The notes beneath the pieces are model-generated. The model did not search any database. It saw nothing but the letters and a program-made list of their open reading frames with translations, and was not told the DNA's origin. A stretch of 64,000 bases of DNA from Microbacterium helvum (lineage in GTDB: Bacteria > Actinomycetota > Actinomycetes > Actinomycetales > Microbacteriaceae): positions 23,863 to 87,862 of the forward strand of contig NZ_JACXZS010000016.1 of NCBI RefSeq assembly GCF_014779795.1. The letters run 5' to 3'. Below are positions 8,437 to 16,650 of the stretch, in pieces. Each line of letters begins with the position of its first letter. Position 1 is the stretch's first letter. The position numbers were made by a program, and so were the translations under genes.

Positions 8437-9819
8437 TCAGGACAGGGTGTCGAGGATCGCGGTCAGCAGCTCGAAGGTCGTGAGAGGGGAGATGATCGCG
8501 AAGCGCAGCACGGGCTCGCCGTGATGCGAGCTGGGCACGACGAAGCCCTGCTGCTCGTCGAGCAGGCGGGCCGACCACGCCTCGTAGTCGGCGAGGCTCC
8601 AGCCGTCGCGCCGGAACACCACCACCGACAGCTGCGGTTCGCGCACCAGCGACAGTCCGTCGCGGCTCTCGATCTCGTCGGCGATGCGTCGGGCGAGCTC
8701 GATGCCGTGGGCGATCGTGGCGCGGTACTGCTCGGTGCCGTGCGTCGCGAGCGAGAACCACAGCGGCAGGCCGCGCGCGCGGCGGGTGAGCTGGATCGCG
8801 AGATCCGACGGGTTCCAGTCCGGCTTGCCGGTGAGGGTGTCGAGGTACTCTGCCTTCTGGGTGTGCGCGTCGAGCGCGAGCGACGGATCCCGGTACAGCA
8901 GCGCGCACGCGTCGAAGGGCGCGAAAAGCCACTTGTGCGGGTCGACGATGAGCGAGTCGGCGAGGCCGACGCCCTCGAAGGCCGGCCGCGCCTCGGGTAC
9001 CAGCATCGCGGCGAGACCGTACGCGCCGTCGACGTGGAACCACACGCCGCGCTCGCGCGCGGCCGCGCCGACACCGGCGATGTCGTCCACGATGCCGAAG
9101 TTCGTGGTGCCCGCCGTGGCGACGACCGCGAGCACCGCGTCGGCGTGCTCGTCGAGCACGCGCGCGACGGCCTCGCCGCGCAGGCGGCCGTCCGCGTCGA
9201 CCTCGGCGGTGGCGACGTCCACGTCCATGACGGCGGCGGCTGACGCGATCGACGAATGCGCCTCGGCGCTGCACACCACGACCCAGCGCGCGGGCGCCGC
9301 GCGTCCTTCCGCAGCCGCGCGACGGCGGGCGTCGTCGCGCGCCGTGACGAGCGCCGACAGATTGCCGATGGTCCCGCCCTGGACGAACACGCCGCCCGCG
9401 GCCGCCGGCATCCCGAACTCCTTCGCGAGCCAGTGCAGCACCTCGTTCTCGGCGAACACAGCGCCCGCGCCCTCCATCCACGACCCCCCGTATACGGCCG
9501 AGGCCGACACGACCACGTCGAACGCGAGCGAGGCCTTGCTGGGCGCTGAGGGGATGAATGAGAGGTAGCCGGGGTGGTCGGTCGAGATGCAGGCGGGCGC
9601 GAGGACGTTCTCGAACAGGGCGATCGCGCGGCGCGCCCCGATGCCGTCCGCGGTGATCGAGCCCGACGCGAGGCGTTCCAGGTCGCGGGGCGTCATCGGC
9701 TTGTCGAGGGGCACGTCCCGGTACAGCGCGCGGCGACGCGCGTAGTCGAGCACGTCGTCGACGGTGTGGGCGGTGTCGGGCGAGATCGCGTGCATGTGGT
9801 CGGGGGACGTCGCAGACAT
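8437..9819 (-). CDS. group II PLP-dependent decarboxylase (aromatic-L-amino-acid decarboxylase family)
   Basis: 460 aa, the usual length for this fold. The PLP lysine is Lys296 in VDPHKWLF, preceded by the HVDGAYG aspartate motif; GTIGNLSAL and SAEAHSS match conserved cofactor-binding segments. The family includes aromatic amino acid, tyrosine and glutamate decarboxylases, and substrate cannot be fixed from sequence. ATG 9819 has GAGGAG upstream, so the start is secure. It stands alone: the neighbour on one side is divergent and on the other is the tandem repeat array, with no transporter beside it. Confidence 0.88.
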   Translation of the reverse strand: MSATSPDHMHAISPDTAHTVDDVLDYARRRALYRDVPLDKPMTPRDLERLASGSITADGIGARRAIALFENVLAPACISTDHPGYLSFIPSAPSKASLAFDVVVSASAVYGGSWMEGAGAVFAENEVLHWLAKEFGMPAAAGGVFVQGGTIGNLSALVTARDDARRRAAAEGRAAPARWVVVCSAEAHSSIASAAAVMDVDVATAEVDADGRLRGEAVARVLDEHADAVLAVVATAGTTNFGIVDDIAGVGAAARERGVWFHVDGAYGLAAMLVPEARPAFEGVGLADSLIVDPHKWLFAPFDACALLYRDPSLALDAHTQKAEYLDTLTGKPDWNPSDLAIQLTRRARGLPLWFSLATHGTEQYRATIAHGIELARRIADEIESRDGLSLVREPQLSVVVFRRDGWSLADYEAWSARLLDEQQGFVVPSSHHGEPVLRFAIISPLTTFELLTAILDTLS

Positions 9820-9962
9820 GGCGCTCCTCGGTCGACGCTGACGGTTTCGGACTGCAGATCACGCTAGGCGATCGGGCAGGAATGGAGAAGCGGATGGATG
9901 CCGCGGCCCGTAGCGTGAGGTTCATCAGGCGCACAGCGCCCCGAGCGTGAAGGAAGTGGATC

Positions 9963-10400
9963 ATGGCCGAGAAGGCATCCGGGACCCTGTCGGACATCGA
10001 GCGCGAGGCCGTCAAGCAGCGCGCGAAAGAGCTGCGCGAGCAGGCGAAGGCGGGCAAGAACCGCGAGGCCGGCCTGAAGCAGATCCAGGAGGCGATCGAC
10101 AAGCTCGACGGACTCGACAAGCAGATCGCCGAGGCGTTCCGTGCGCTCGTCCTGGACGTCGCACCCGACCTTATGCCGCGCACGTTCTACGGCTTCGTCG
10201 CGTTCGCGAACGCCGACGGCAAGGTCGTGGTGTACTACCAGCCGGCCAGCAAGTTCAAGACCCGGTACGGCACGATCAGCTTCGACGACCCGGCGCACCT
10301 CGACGACGGCGACGTGTGGCCGGTCAGCTACGCAGTCCTCGCGTGGAACGCCGACATCGAGAAGAAGTTCCGCGCACTGGTGAAGACCGCGGCGTCCTGA
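9963..10400 (+). CDS. DUF1801/YdhG-like conserved protein
   Basis: 145 aa. The first 45 residues are a highly charged helix (KQRAKELREQAKAGK). The rest is a small alpha/beta domain containing RTFYGFVAFANADGKVVVYYQPASK, compatible with the DUF1801/YdhG-like fold, described in Bacillus as a frataxin-like iron chaperone. Transfer of that role to this protein is not justified. ATG 9963 has AAGGAAG about eight bases upstream. TAGCGT at 9910-9915 could be the -10 of a promoter with a short leader. Confidence 0.6.
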   Translation: MAEKASGTLSDIEREAVKQRAKELREQAKAGKNREAGLKQIQEAIDKLDGLDKQIAEAFRALVLDVAPDLMPRTFYGFVAFANADGKVVVYYQPASKFKTRYGTISFDDPAHLDDGDVWPVSYAVLAWNADIEKKFRALVKTAAS

Positions 10401-10420
10401 GCCGGCGCGGGCCCGACGAC

Positions 10421-11215
10421 TCAGGCCAGGAACTCGAGCGCGGCCTCGCGGAACACCCGCGACCCCGGCGCGTTGAAGTGGTGCCGCCCCGGGATCTCGA
10501 GGAACGTGCCGTGCGGGGCGGTCGCGGCAAGAGCCCGCGACCGCTCCAGGATGGCGTCCTCGCTGCCGGTTGCGAACAGCACCGGCTGCACCGGCGGTCG
10601 CTCCGGGTCGGGATCGGCGTCGCCGAACCGCATCCCCTCGGCCAGCCCGATGAGTGCCCGCAGGTCGTTGTCGTGCACGCGCTCCGCGAGGCGCACGTAG
10701 TTCTGCGTCACCGGGTCCTCGACGGGGGTGCCGTTCTCGGCGTACGCGCGGGCCTGCTCGATCCGCAGCCTGCCGAGCGGCCGTCCGTCCGGGATGCCGC
10801 CGAGCACGGCCCGCCCGACGTGCTCGGGCGCGTCGACCGCGAGCTGCCAGCCGACCCGGGCACCCAGCGAGTAGCCGAGGTAGCGCACGTCGTCGACGAG
10901 ATAGGTGTCGAGCACGGTCATCAGGTCGCCCACGAACGCGGCCATCGAGTACGCCCCGGCGTCGTGCGGCTTGTCGCTCGCCCCGTGCCCGCGCTGGTCG
11001 ACCCCGATGACGCGGTAGCCGGCGCTCGTCAGCATGCGCACCCAGCCGGTCTCGACCCAGTTGTCGCGGCAGCTGGATGCGAAGCCGTGCACGCACAGCA
11101 CCGTCTCGGCGTCGGGCTCGCCCCACGAGTAGGTGGCGATCTGGTACCCCTCGGCCGACATGATGTAGCTCGGGTGGGGCATCTCGGTGCGCAGGATCGG
11201 CGCGACGGCATCCAT
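10421..11215 (-). CDS. alpha/beta hydrolase
   Basis: 264 aa from ATG 11215. Oxyanion motif HGFAS, DQRGHG after strand 4 and nucleophile elbow GYSLGA (Ser116) define a canonical alpha/beta hydrolase; DAIL carries a likely acid residue and GRHHFNAPG the catalytic His near the C-terminus. Substrate unknown; epoxide hydrolase, esterase or C-C hydrolase are all possible. An in-frame start further up would overlap the LysR gene. CAGAAT six bases before ATG 11215 suggests a leaderless message, supporting this choice. It may be coregulated with the upstream LysR gene on the same strand. Confidence 0.85.
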   Translation of the reverse strand: MDAVAPILRTEMPHPSYIMSAEGYQIATYSWGEPDAETVLCVHGFASSCRDNWVETGWVRMLTSAGYRVIGVDQRGHGASDKPHDAGAYSMAAFVGDLMTVLDTYLVDDVRYLGYSLGARVGWQLAVDAPEHVGRAVLGGIPDGRPLGRLRIEQARAYAENGTPVEDPVTQNYVRLAERVHDNDLRALIGLAEGMRFGDADPDPERPPVQPVLFATGSEDAILERSRALAATAPHGTFLEIPGRHHFNAPGSRVFREAALEFLA

Positions 11216-11271
11216 ACCGCCATTCTGCTCCCCGTGCGACGGGGGCTCGGCCGTCGCCACCGGGCGCAGCG

Positions 11272-12171
11272 TCAGAAGACGTCCCACTCGCGCGCCCGCT
11301 CGACGAGCACCTCGATGACCCGGCCGGCCGCCGGCGACGGCGCCTCGGCCGCCCGGATCGCGAGGTGCAGCGTGTTGATGGGCGCCTCGTCGAGACGATG
11401 CAGCACGACCACGGCGCCGGCGTCGACCGCCGGCTGGGCGAGGTACCGGGGCAGCGCCGAGACCCCGACGCCGGCGATGACGGCCGAGAGCACACCGCGC
11501 AGGTCGGGCACCGTCATGGCGACCGGATTGGCCGGCCGATGCCCGAACTGGCTGCGCCAGTACCGTCGCACGATCGAGAGCTCGGCGTCATAGGCGACGA
11601 GCGGCAGGTGCTGCAGCGCGGCTGCAGGGTCGGCGGCGAGACGCGCCGCGTCAACCGTGCGGGCGATCGAGGGTGCGCCGACGAGCACGAACTCCTCGTC
11701 GACGAGCCCGCGATAGCGGATGCCGCGCATCGGCGCCCGCACCGACGACACCACGACGTCCAGCTCGGCATCCGCCAGCCGCGCCAGCAGGTCGTGGGCG
11801 AGCCCGAGCGTGAACGCGATCCGCACGCCCTGGACGGTGAGCGGAGCGAGCGCCGGCACGAGTCGCGCCGCCGTCACATCGCTGGCCGCGCCGATGCGCA
11901 CCGTCGCGGGCGCGGACGCCGCCGGCGCCGCCCACACTTCGCGCAGCCGGTCGACGGGCTCGCCGATGCGGGCGGCCAGTGCATCGCCCGCGGCGGTGGG
12001 CGTGACGCCGCGGGCGGTGCGCACGAGCAGCTCGTCGCCGAGCTCGGCCTCCAGCCGCGCGATCCGCTCGCTCACCGCCGGCTGGCTGACCCCCAGCCGC
12101 GACGCGGCCGCGGTGAGCGACCCCGCGCGGTGCACTTCGAGGAACGTGTGCAGCAGGTCGAGCTCTTGCAT
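11272..12171 (-). CDS. LysR-family transcriptional regulator
   Basis: 299 aa. The N-terminal winged helix starts at once (MQELDLLHTFLEVHRAGSLTAAASRLGVSQPAVSERIARLE), followed by the two-lobed effector domain. ATG 12171 is chosen because LysR proteins start this close to the HTH; TTG or ATG codons five or six positions earlier are in frame. The divergent DJ-1/PfpI gene starts 115 bases away, the classic LysR layout, so that gene is the probable target. The gene downstream on the same strand is the alpha/beta hydrolase. Confidence 0.9.
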   Translation of the reverse strand: MQELDLLHTFLEVHRAGSLTAAASRLGVSQPAVSERIARLEAELGDELLVRTARGVTPTAAGDALAARIGEPVDRLREVWAAPAASAPATVRIGAASDVTAARLVPALAPLTVQGVRIAFTLGLAHDLLARLADAELDVVVSSVRAPMRGIRYRGLVDEEFVLVGAPSIARTVDAARLAADPAAALQHLPLVAYDAELSIVRRYWRSQFGHRPANPVAMTVPDLRGVLSAVIAGVGVSALPRYLAQPAVDAGAVVVLHRLDEAPINTLHLAIRAAEAPSPAAGRVIEVLVERAREWDVF

Positions 12172-12285
12172 GCGGCATCCACCCATCAAGAAATCTATGG
12201 CTGCAGACCAGCGTACGAAATGAAGGCGATGGATGCCTCGTTCCTCACGTCAGCGGTTCGCCCGAGCCGCGGAACAGGAGCAGAC

Positions 12286-12972
12286 ATGGCACACGTACTC
12301 ATGGCGGTCACCGGCGCCGACACCATCACCCTCGCGGACGGCACCGCGCACCCGACCGGGTTCTGGGCGGAGGAGCTCGTCGAGCTGCATCGCGGCCTGG
12401 TCGAGGCCGGCCACGACGTGACGATCGCGACGCCGGACGGCGTGCGTCCGCCCGTCGACCCCGGCAGTCTCGCTGCCGAGGGAGCCGACGCGCTGCGCGC
12501 CTACCTCGACGGGATCGACGACCTGCTCTCGCACCCGCGCGGACTGGGCGATGTGCGCGACGGCGAGTACGACGCGATCGTGCTGCCCGGCGGTCACGGG
12601 CCCATGGTCGACCTCGCGGTCGACGCCGATCTTGGCCGCCTTCTCGTGGACGCCGCCGATCGCGACGCGGTCGTCGGCGTGCTGTGCCACGGCCCGGCCG
12701 GCCTGCTGAGCGCCGTGCGTGAAGACGGCTCGTTCGCCTTCGCCGGGCGCCGGATCGCCGTGTTCACCGACGACGAGGAGCGCCAGGGCGGGCTCGGTGA
12801 GGGCACGCCGTACCTCGTCGCCTCACGTCTGGCCGAGCTCGGCGCCATCATCGAGCCGGCGACCCCGTGGTCGGTCGAGGTCGTGCGCGACGGCCGACTG
12901 GTGAGCGGCCAGAATCCGCAGTCGAGCGTCACCACCGCGGAGCAGGTCGTCGAGGCGCTGGCCGAGCGCTGA
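12286..12972 (+). CDS. DJ-1/PfpI family protein (type 1 glutamine amidotransferase-like, Hsp31/glyoxalase III type)
   Basis: 228 aa. The nucleophile elbow GVLCHGPAG places Cys134 at the DJ-1 position, with LPGGHGPM before it and FTDDEE after, as in the Hsp31/YhbO-like branch that removes methylglyoxal or repairs glycated molecules. AGGAG lies five bases before ATG 12286. It is divergent from the LysR gene, probably its regulator. The exact activity (glyoxalase III, deglycase or chaperone) cannot be separated by sequence alone. Confidence 0.88.
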   Translation: MAHVLMAVTGADTITLADGTAHPTGFWAEELVELHRGLVEAGHDVTIATPDGVRPPVDPGSLAAEGADALRAYLDGIDDLLSHPRGLGDVRDGEYDAIVLPGGHGPMVDLAVDADLGRLLVDAADRDAVVGVLCHGPAGLLSAVREDGSFAFAGRRIAVFTDDEERQGGLGEGTPYLVASRLAELGAIIEPATPWSVEVVRDGRLVSGQNPQSSVTTAEQVVEALAER

Positions 12973-13124
12973 AACCTGGCAGATTACACACCTCGCCGTC
13001 GCATGACAAGCCTCCTGAGGCATCGCACGATCGTGCCTAACGTCGAGGCATGCGACCCCGACGGACCCACCGGTCCTGAAGAGCAGCGAATGATCCGTGT
13101 CCACCACACGAAGGGAGATCCGCC

Positions 13125-13304
13125 ATGGGTCTGGGAGACGACATCAAGCACAACATGGAAGACCTGAAGGGCAAGACGAAGGAGGCGGTCGGGGACGCGA
13201 CCGACAACGAGCGTCTTCAGGCCGAGGGTATGGCCGACCAGGCCAGCGCCAAGGTCAAGAAGGCCGGCGACGACGTGAAGGACGCGCTCACCGACGATCG
13301 GTGA
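13125..13304 (+). CDS. CsbD family stress protein
   Basis: 59 aa, below the length many gene finders report. The repeated pattern DLKGKTKEAVGDATDNERLQAEGMADQASAKVKKAGDDVKDAL is the CsbD signature of a hydrophilic helical protein that often belongs to general-stress regulons. GGGAG lies seven bases before ATG 13125, and a strong terminator hairpin follows the stop, so it is likely monocistronic and highly transcribed. The molecular function of CsbD proteins is unknown. Confidence 0.93.
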   Translation: MGLGDDIKHNMEDLKGKTKEAVGDATDNERLQAEGMADQASAKVKKAGDDVKDALTDDR

Positions 13305-13312
13305 TCTGCCGG

Positions 13313-13352
13313 CGACGGTGCCCGGGTGCAGCGAGGCGCCCGGGCACCGTCG
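13313..13352. terminator. strong terminator hairpin between csbD-like gene and MerR gene
   Basis: A perfect 14-bp stem, CGACGGTGCCCGGG (13313-13326) with CCCGGGCACCGTCG (13339-13352), and a 12-base loop. It sits nine bases after the CsbD stop and 26 before the end of the convergent MerR gene, so it can serve both. Confidence 0.7.
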
Positions 13353-13377
13353 TGTGCGCGATGAGGCGTGTGCGCGG

Positions 13378-14181
13378 TCAGGCGACGGGCTGCTGCAGCT
13401 CGGTGACCCAGGTCGACTGCGGGCCGTCCGCCTGCAGGTAGACCTCGCGGCACGGCCCCGAGAACTCGCCGCCGTCGGCCACGACGGCCTGCATGAAGGC
13501 GCCCCACGCGGCGCCGATGCCGCTCATCTCGCCGTGGTAGGTGGTGACGGCGGCGCGCTCGACGGCGGGCAGCTCCACGACCTGCCAGGCGTCGTTCTCG
13601 ACGGGCTCGCCGTCGGCGATCCACGAGACCCACACGCGCAGGTCCTCGGTGCCGTCGATCGGCTCGTACCAGAAGATGCCGGGCTCGCGGTAGGCGACGC
13701 CGGACGCTTCGAGGGCGTCGTGGAGCCCCGGCAGCACCGTGTCGATCGCGGCCGGCACGTTCTCGCTGCCGGCGGCCACCGCCGATACGGCGTAGACGGT
13801 GACGGATTCGATGCTCCGGTATTCGACGGTGGTCATCTGTGTGTCTCCTTCGAGGTGACGGAGCTGTTCGTCCAGACGCGCGAGGCGCGCGGTGTCGGCC
13901 GCGACACTGGCGACGAGGTCGGCCCGGCGGCGTTCCAGCACGCGCCGCAGCGCCGCCGTCTCGTCGTCGGCGTGCAGCACGTCGAGGGCGTCGTCGAGCG
14001 GGCAGCCGAGGTCGCGCAGCTGCGCGATGCGCAGCAGCGGTGAGAGCTGCTGCGGCGCGTAGCGACGGTAGCCGGTGCGCTCGTCGACGTCGGCGGGCAC
14101 GAGCAGGCCGATCGCGTCGTAGTGCCGCAGCATCCGCACGCTGACGCGTCCGAGGGCGGCGAACTGTCCGATGGTGTACAT
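13378..14181 (-). CDS. MerR-family regulator with GyrI-like effector domain
   Basis: 267 aa from ATG 14181 (MYTIGQFAALGRVSVRMLRHYDAIGLL). The N-terminal MerR winged helix is followed by a coiled-coil dimerisation helix (about 75-125) and a C-terminal GyrI/BltR-like domain, the drug- or ligand-binding module of multidrug-type MerR proteins. A MerR-like operator lies in the 56-base gap to the divergent TOPRIM gene, so it probably autoregulates. No efflux pump gene is adjacent on this strand. Confidence 0.9.
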   Translation of the reverse strand: MYTIGQFAALGRVSVRMLRHYDAIGLLVPADVDERTGYRRYAPQQLSPLLRIAQLRDLGCPLDDALDVLHADDETAALRRVLERRRADLVASVAADTARLARLDEQLRHLEGDTQMTTVEYRSIESVTVYAVSAVAAGSENVPAAIDTVLPGLHDALEASGVAYREPGIFWYEPIDGTEDLRVWVSWIADGEPVENDAWQVVELPAVERAAVTTYHGEMSGIGAAWGAFMQAVVADGGEFSGPCREVYLQADGPQSTWVTELQQPVA

Positions 14182-14191
14182 GGTTGAGACC

Positions 14192-14223
14192 ACCCTCGAC
14201 GATGACACAGTGTGAGGGTCAAG
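14192..14223 (-). promoter_or_regulatory. candidate MerR-type promoter/operator
   Basis: On the minus strand TTGACC (14218-14223) begins an ACCCTC (N16) GAGGGT inverted repeat that ends at 14192. Dyads placed just inside a -35 box are typical of MerR autoregulated promoters. Confidence 0.45.
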
Positions 14224-14237
14224 GGAACAATGGGCCT

Positions 14238-14717
14238 GTGCAGCTGACGGTGCTCGTCGAGGGTGAGAGCGACCGCGTCGCGCTGGAGACCCTCGCGGCG
14301 CGGATGGGCGTCCGGATGCCGGCGGTCCGGGTCGTCGGCGGCTCGAAGGGTGCGCGACGCGCGGCCGACGAGCTGGCGGGCGAGCGGCTGATCGGGCTGG
14401 TCGATGCCGGCGAGCGCGCGGACTTCGAGCGGGTGCTCGACCGCGTCTTCGTGTGCGACCCCGACCTGGAGGGCGAGTTCGTGCGCGCGCTCGGCGTCGA
14501 CGGCGTCGAGGCCGTCATCGCCGGGCAGGGCGAACTCGGGTCGTTCCGCAGCCTGCAGCGGCAGCCGTTCCAGCGCGGCCGGCCGGCCGAGGCGCAGCTC
14601 GCCCGCTTCTTCGGCGGCCGCAGCGGCAACAAGGCCCGCTACGCGCGGCTGCTGGCAGAGGCGGTGCCGCTGGATCGGGTGCCGGCGCCGCTCGCGGGCC
14701 TGCTGGCCGAGCTCTGA
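14238..14717 (+). CDS. stand-alone OLD-type TOPRIM domain protein
   Basis: 159 aa from GTG 14238, preceded six bases upstream by AACAAT, a possible leaderless -10. LTVLVEGESDRVALETLA is the glutamate motif of TOPRIM domains as seen at the C-terminus of OLD-family nucleases, and CDPDLEGEF resembles the later acidic motif. OLD proteins normally carry an ABC-type ATPase before this domain; here only the TOPRIM part exists and no ATPase or helicase partner (such as GajB) is adjacent. It may be a nuclease module or a degenerate relic; catalytic competence is unproven. Confidence 0.7.
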   Translation: MQLTVLVEGESDRVALETLAARMGVRMPAVRVVGGSKGARRAADELAGERLIGLVDAGERADFERVLDRVFVCDPDLEGEFVRALGVDGVEAVIAGQGELGSFRSLQRQPFQRGRPAEAQLARFFGGRSGNKARYARLLAEAVPLDRVPAPLAGLLAEL

Positions 14718-14729
14718 GCGCGCGCCGGG

Positions 14730-15443
14730 TCAGACCATCGCGGTGATCGCCTTCTCGAGCTGCAGGGCACCGATGACCAGCAGCAGCGCGGCGTTGAGCA
14801 CGTGGGTGTTGCCGGCGATCCAGGTGCGCATGCGGTCCAGGCTCGGCTGCGCGCGCTCGCCCGCCACGACGACCCAGACGACGGGGATCGCGATGGGCAG
14901 CACGCCCAGGACGGCGAATCCGAACGCGACCCAGAACGCCTCGGTCGTGCTGACGTCGGCGAGGACGATGTCGAGCCCGGCGATGATCGCGCACGACGCG
15001 TCGACCGGGTTGATGACGAACAGCCCCACTCCCAGCAGGAACGTGCGGCCGGGCTTGAACGTCGAGACCGACTGCAGCCAGCCGGGCAGCTTCGCGGCGT
15101 GCGCGACGGCCTTCGGGCCTTCGGCGGCGGCCATCCGCGCGATGCGCTCCGCGCCGCGGTGGTAGACGTACCAGGCGCCGCCGACGAGCAGCAGGCCCAG
15201 CAGCAGCCGCACGATCGCGACCCACAGCGGCGGCTCGTGCAGCGCGCGGATCTGCAACGCGGAGAAGATCCACATCGACAGCGCGAGCACTCCGACGATG
15301 CCGACCGCCCACCCCAGCAGGAACGCGATGCCGTTGACCCGCGCCAGCCGCGAGAGCAGCACCGCGACGAGCGCCATGATCGCGAGCGGGCTCAGGATGA
15401 CCCCGAGCAGGGGCGGAATGAGCTGGACGATCAGATCACCCAT
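14730..15443 (-). CDS. GAP-family membrane protein (Sap-like)
   Basis: 237 aa with six hydrophobic helices. The motif LSPLAIMALVAVLL at the N-terminus and GVGLFVINPVDASC in the middle match the GAP (Sap, sulfolipid-1-addressing) family of actinobacterial inner-membrane exporters related to LysE. In mycobacteria, members help translocate glycolipids; the substrate here is unknown. ATG 15443 has GGTGAGG upstream. It is convergent with the TOPRIM gene, 12 bases apart. Confidence 0.82.
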   Translation of the reverse strand: MGDLIVQLIPPLLGVILSPLAIMALVAVLLSRLARVNGIAFLLGWAVGIVGVLALSMWIFSALQIRALHEPPLWVAIVRLLLGLLLVGGAWYVYHRGAERIARMAAAEGPKAVAHAAKLPGWLQSVSTFKPGRTFLLGVGLFVINPVDASCAIIAGLDIVLADVSTTEAFWVAFGFAVLGVLPIAIPVVWVVVAGERAQPSLDRMRTWIAGNTHVLNAALLLVIGALQLEKAITAMV

Positions 15444-15563
15444 GGCACCTCACCTTCGAACGAGGCCGGGATGCGGCATCCACTCACGCCGCGTTCGTAG
15501 CGGATGGCGCGCGCCGCGCCCCGACTGCCAGAGTCGAAAGCGCCCACCGACCGGAAGGACGCC

Positions 15564-16604
15564 GTGTTCCCCTCGCCCTACGACGCCTGGTTCGCCGACG
15601 CGCCCATCGACGGCACCTACGGGTACGACCTCGACGCACTGCGCGCCGTGGCGCCCGTGCCTGCGGCCGCCGGCTTCCCCCCGACGTGGCGGCGCTGGCG
15701 TCGTGAGGCCGCGGAGGCGGCCGCCCGACCCGAGCTGACGTCGCTCGGCCGCAGCGGCGCGCACGATGTGTTCGAGGTGGCGTTCGGCACGTCGGACGGC
15801 CTGCGCCTTCGGGGATGGTTCGGGATGCCGGCGGCCGGTGCCGCCCGTGTCGGCATCGTGCACAGCCACGGGTACGGTGGCCGCGACGCGCCCGACTTCG
15901 CGCGGGTGCCGGACGACGCTGCCGTGATCTTCCCGGTCGCGCGCGGCCTGGGAGCCCTCAACGTCGAGGTCGGCGCCCCGTCGACGTCGGACCGGCACGT
16001 GCTGCACGGCATCGAGAGCCCCGAGACCTATGCGCTCGGCCGCTGCGCCGCCGAGCTGTGGACCGCGGGCGACGTGCTCGTCGAGCTCGCCGGCGACCTG
16101 CCGCTGTACCTGGTGGGCGAGAGCTTCGGCGGCGGCATCGGCGCCCTCGCGCTGCCGTGGGACGATCGCCTGATCGGCGCGACGCTCGTGGTGCCGAGCT
16201 TCGGGCAGTACGACATCCGGCTGCAGGTGCCGTGCCTGGGCAGCGGTGAGCACGTGCGGACGTATGTCGCAGACCACCCCGAGGCTCGCGAGGTGCTGCG
16301 GCTGTTCGACGCCTCGACGGCGGCGACCTTCGTCCGCGTGCCGGTCCGTGTCGAAGCAGCGCTGTGGGACGCGAGCGTACCCGCGCCGGGGCAGTTCGCG
16401 GTGGCCAACGCGGTCGCGCAGGCCGAAGCGGCGGGCACCGGCGCGCGGCTCGAGCTCGAGGTGCTTCCGGCCGGTCACGCCGAGTATCCGGGAATCGACG
16501 CGGTCGCGGCACGTGCGGCCGCGGCGACCCGCGCGCACGTGACGGCCAGCCTGGCGACCGCGTCGACCCGCCACTGGCAGACTGCGAGAACACGTCCTTC
16601 GTGA
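15564..16604 (+). CDS. acetylxylan-esterase-like (CE7) alpha/beta hydrolase
   Basis: 346 aa from GTG 15564, with GGAAGGA five bases upstream; an in-frame start 20 codons earlier lacks a site. FPSPYDAWFADAPIDGTYGYDL, RLRGWFGMP, HSHGYGGR and the nucleophile elbow GESFGGG (Ser187) with a late LPAGHAEYP histidine fit the CE7/AXE1 family, which deacetylates sugars and cephalosporin C. It is followed 46 bases later by the DUF1254 pair on the same strand and may share their transcript. Confidence 0.8.
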   Translation: MFPSPYDAWFADAPIDGTYGYDLDALRAVAPVPAAAGFPPTWRRWRREAAEAAARPELTSLGRSGAHDVFEVAFGTSDGLRLRGWFGMPAAGAARVGIVHSHGYGGRDAPDFARVPDDAAVIFPVARGLGALNVEVGAPSTSDRHVLHGIESPETYALGRCAAELWTAGDVLVELAGDLPLYLVGESFGGGIGALALPWDDRLIGATLVVPSFGQYDIRLQVPCLGSGEHVRTYVADHPEAREVLRLFDASTAATFVRVPVRVEAALWDASVPAPGQFAVANAVAQAEAAGTGARLELEVLPAGHAEYPGIDAVAARAAAATRAHVTASLATASTRHWQTARTRPS

Positions 16605-16650
16605 CCTCACCGGCACGAGGGCGCATTCGCATGGGGACGAAGGGAAGCGC

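Noticed and set aside
14238..14717. Gabija-like defence system
   Set aside because: No ATPase part and no helicase partner beside the TOPRIM gene; neighbours are a regulator and an exporter.
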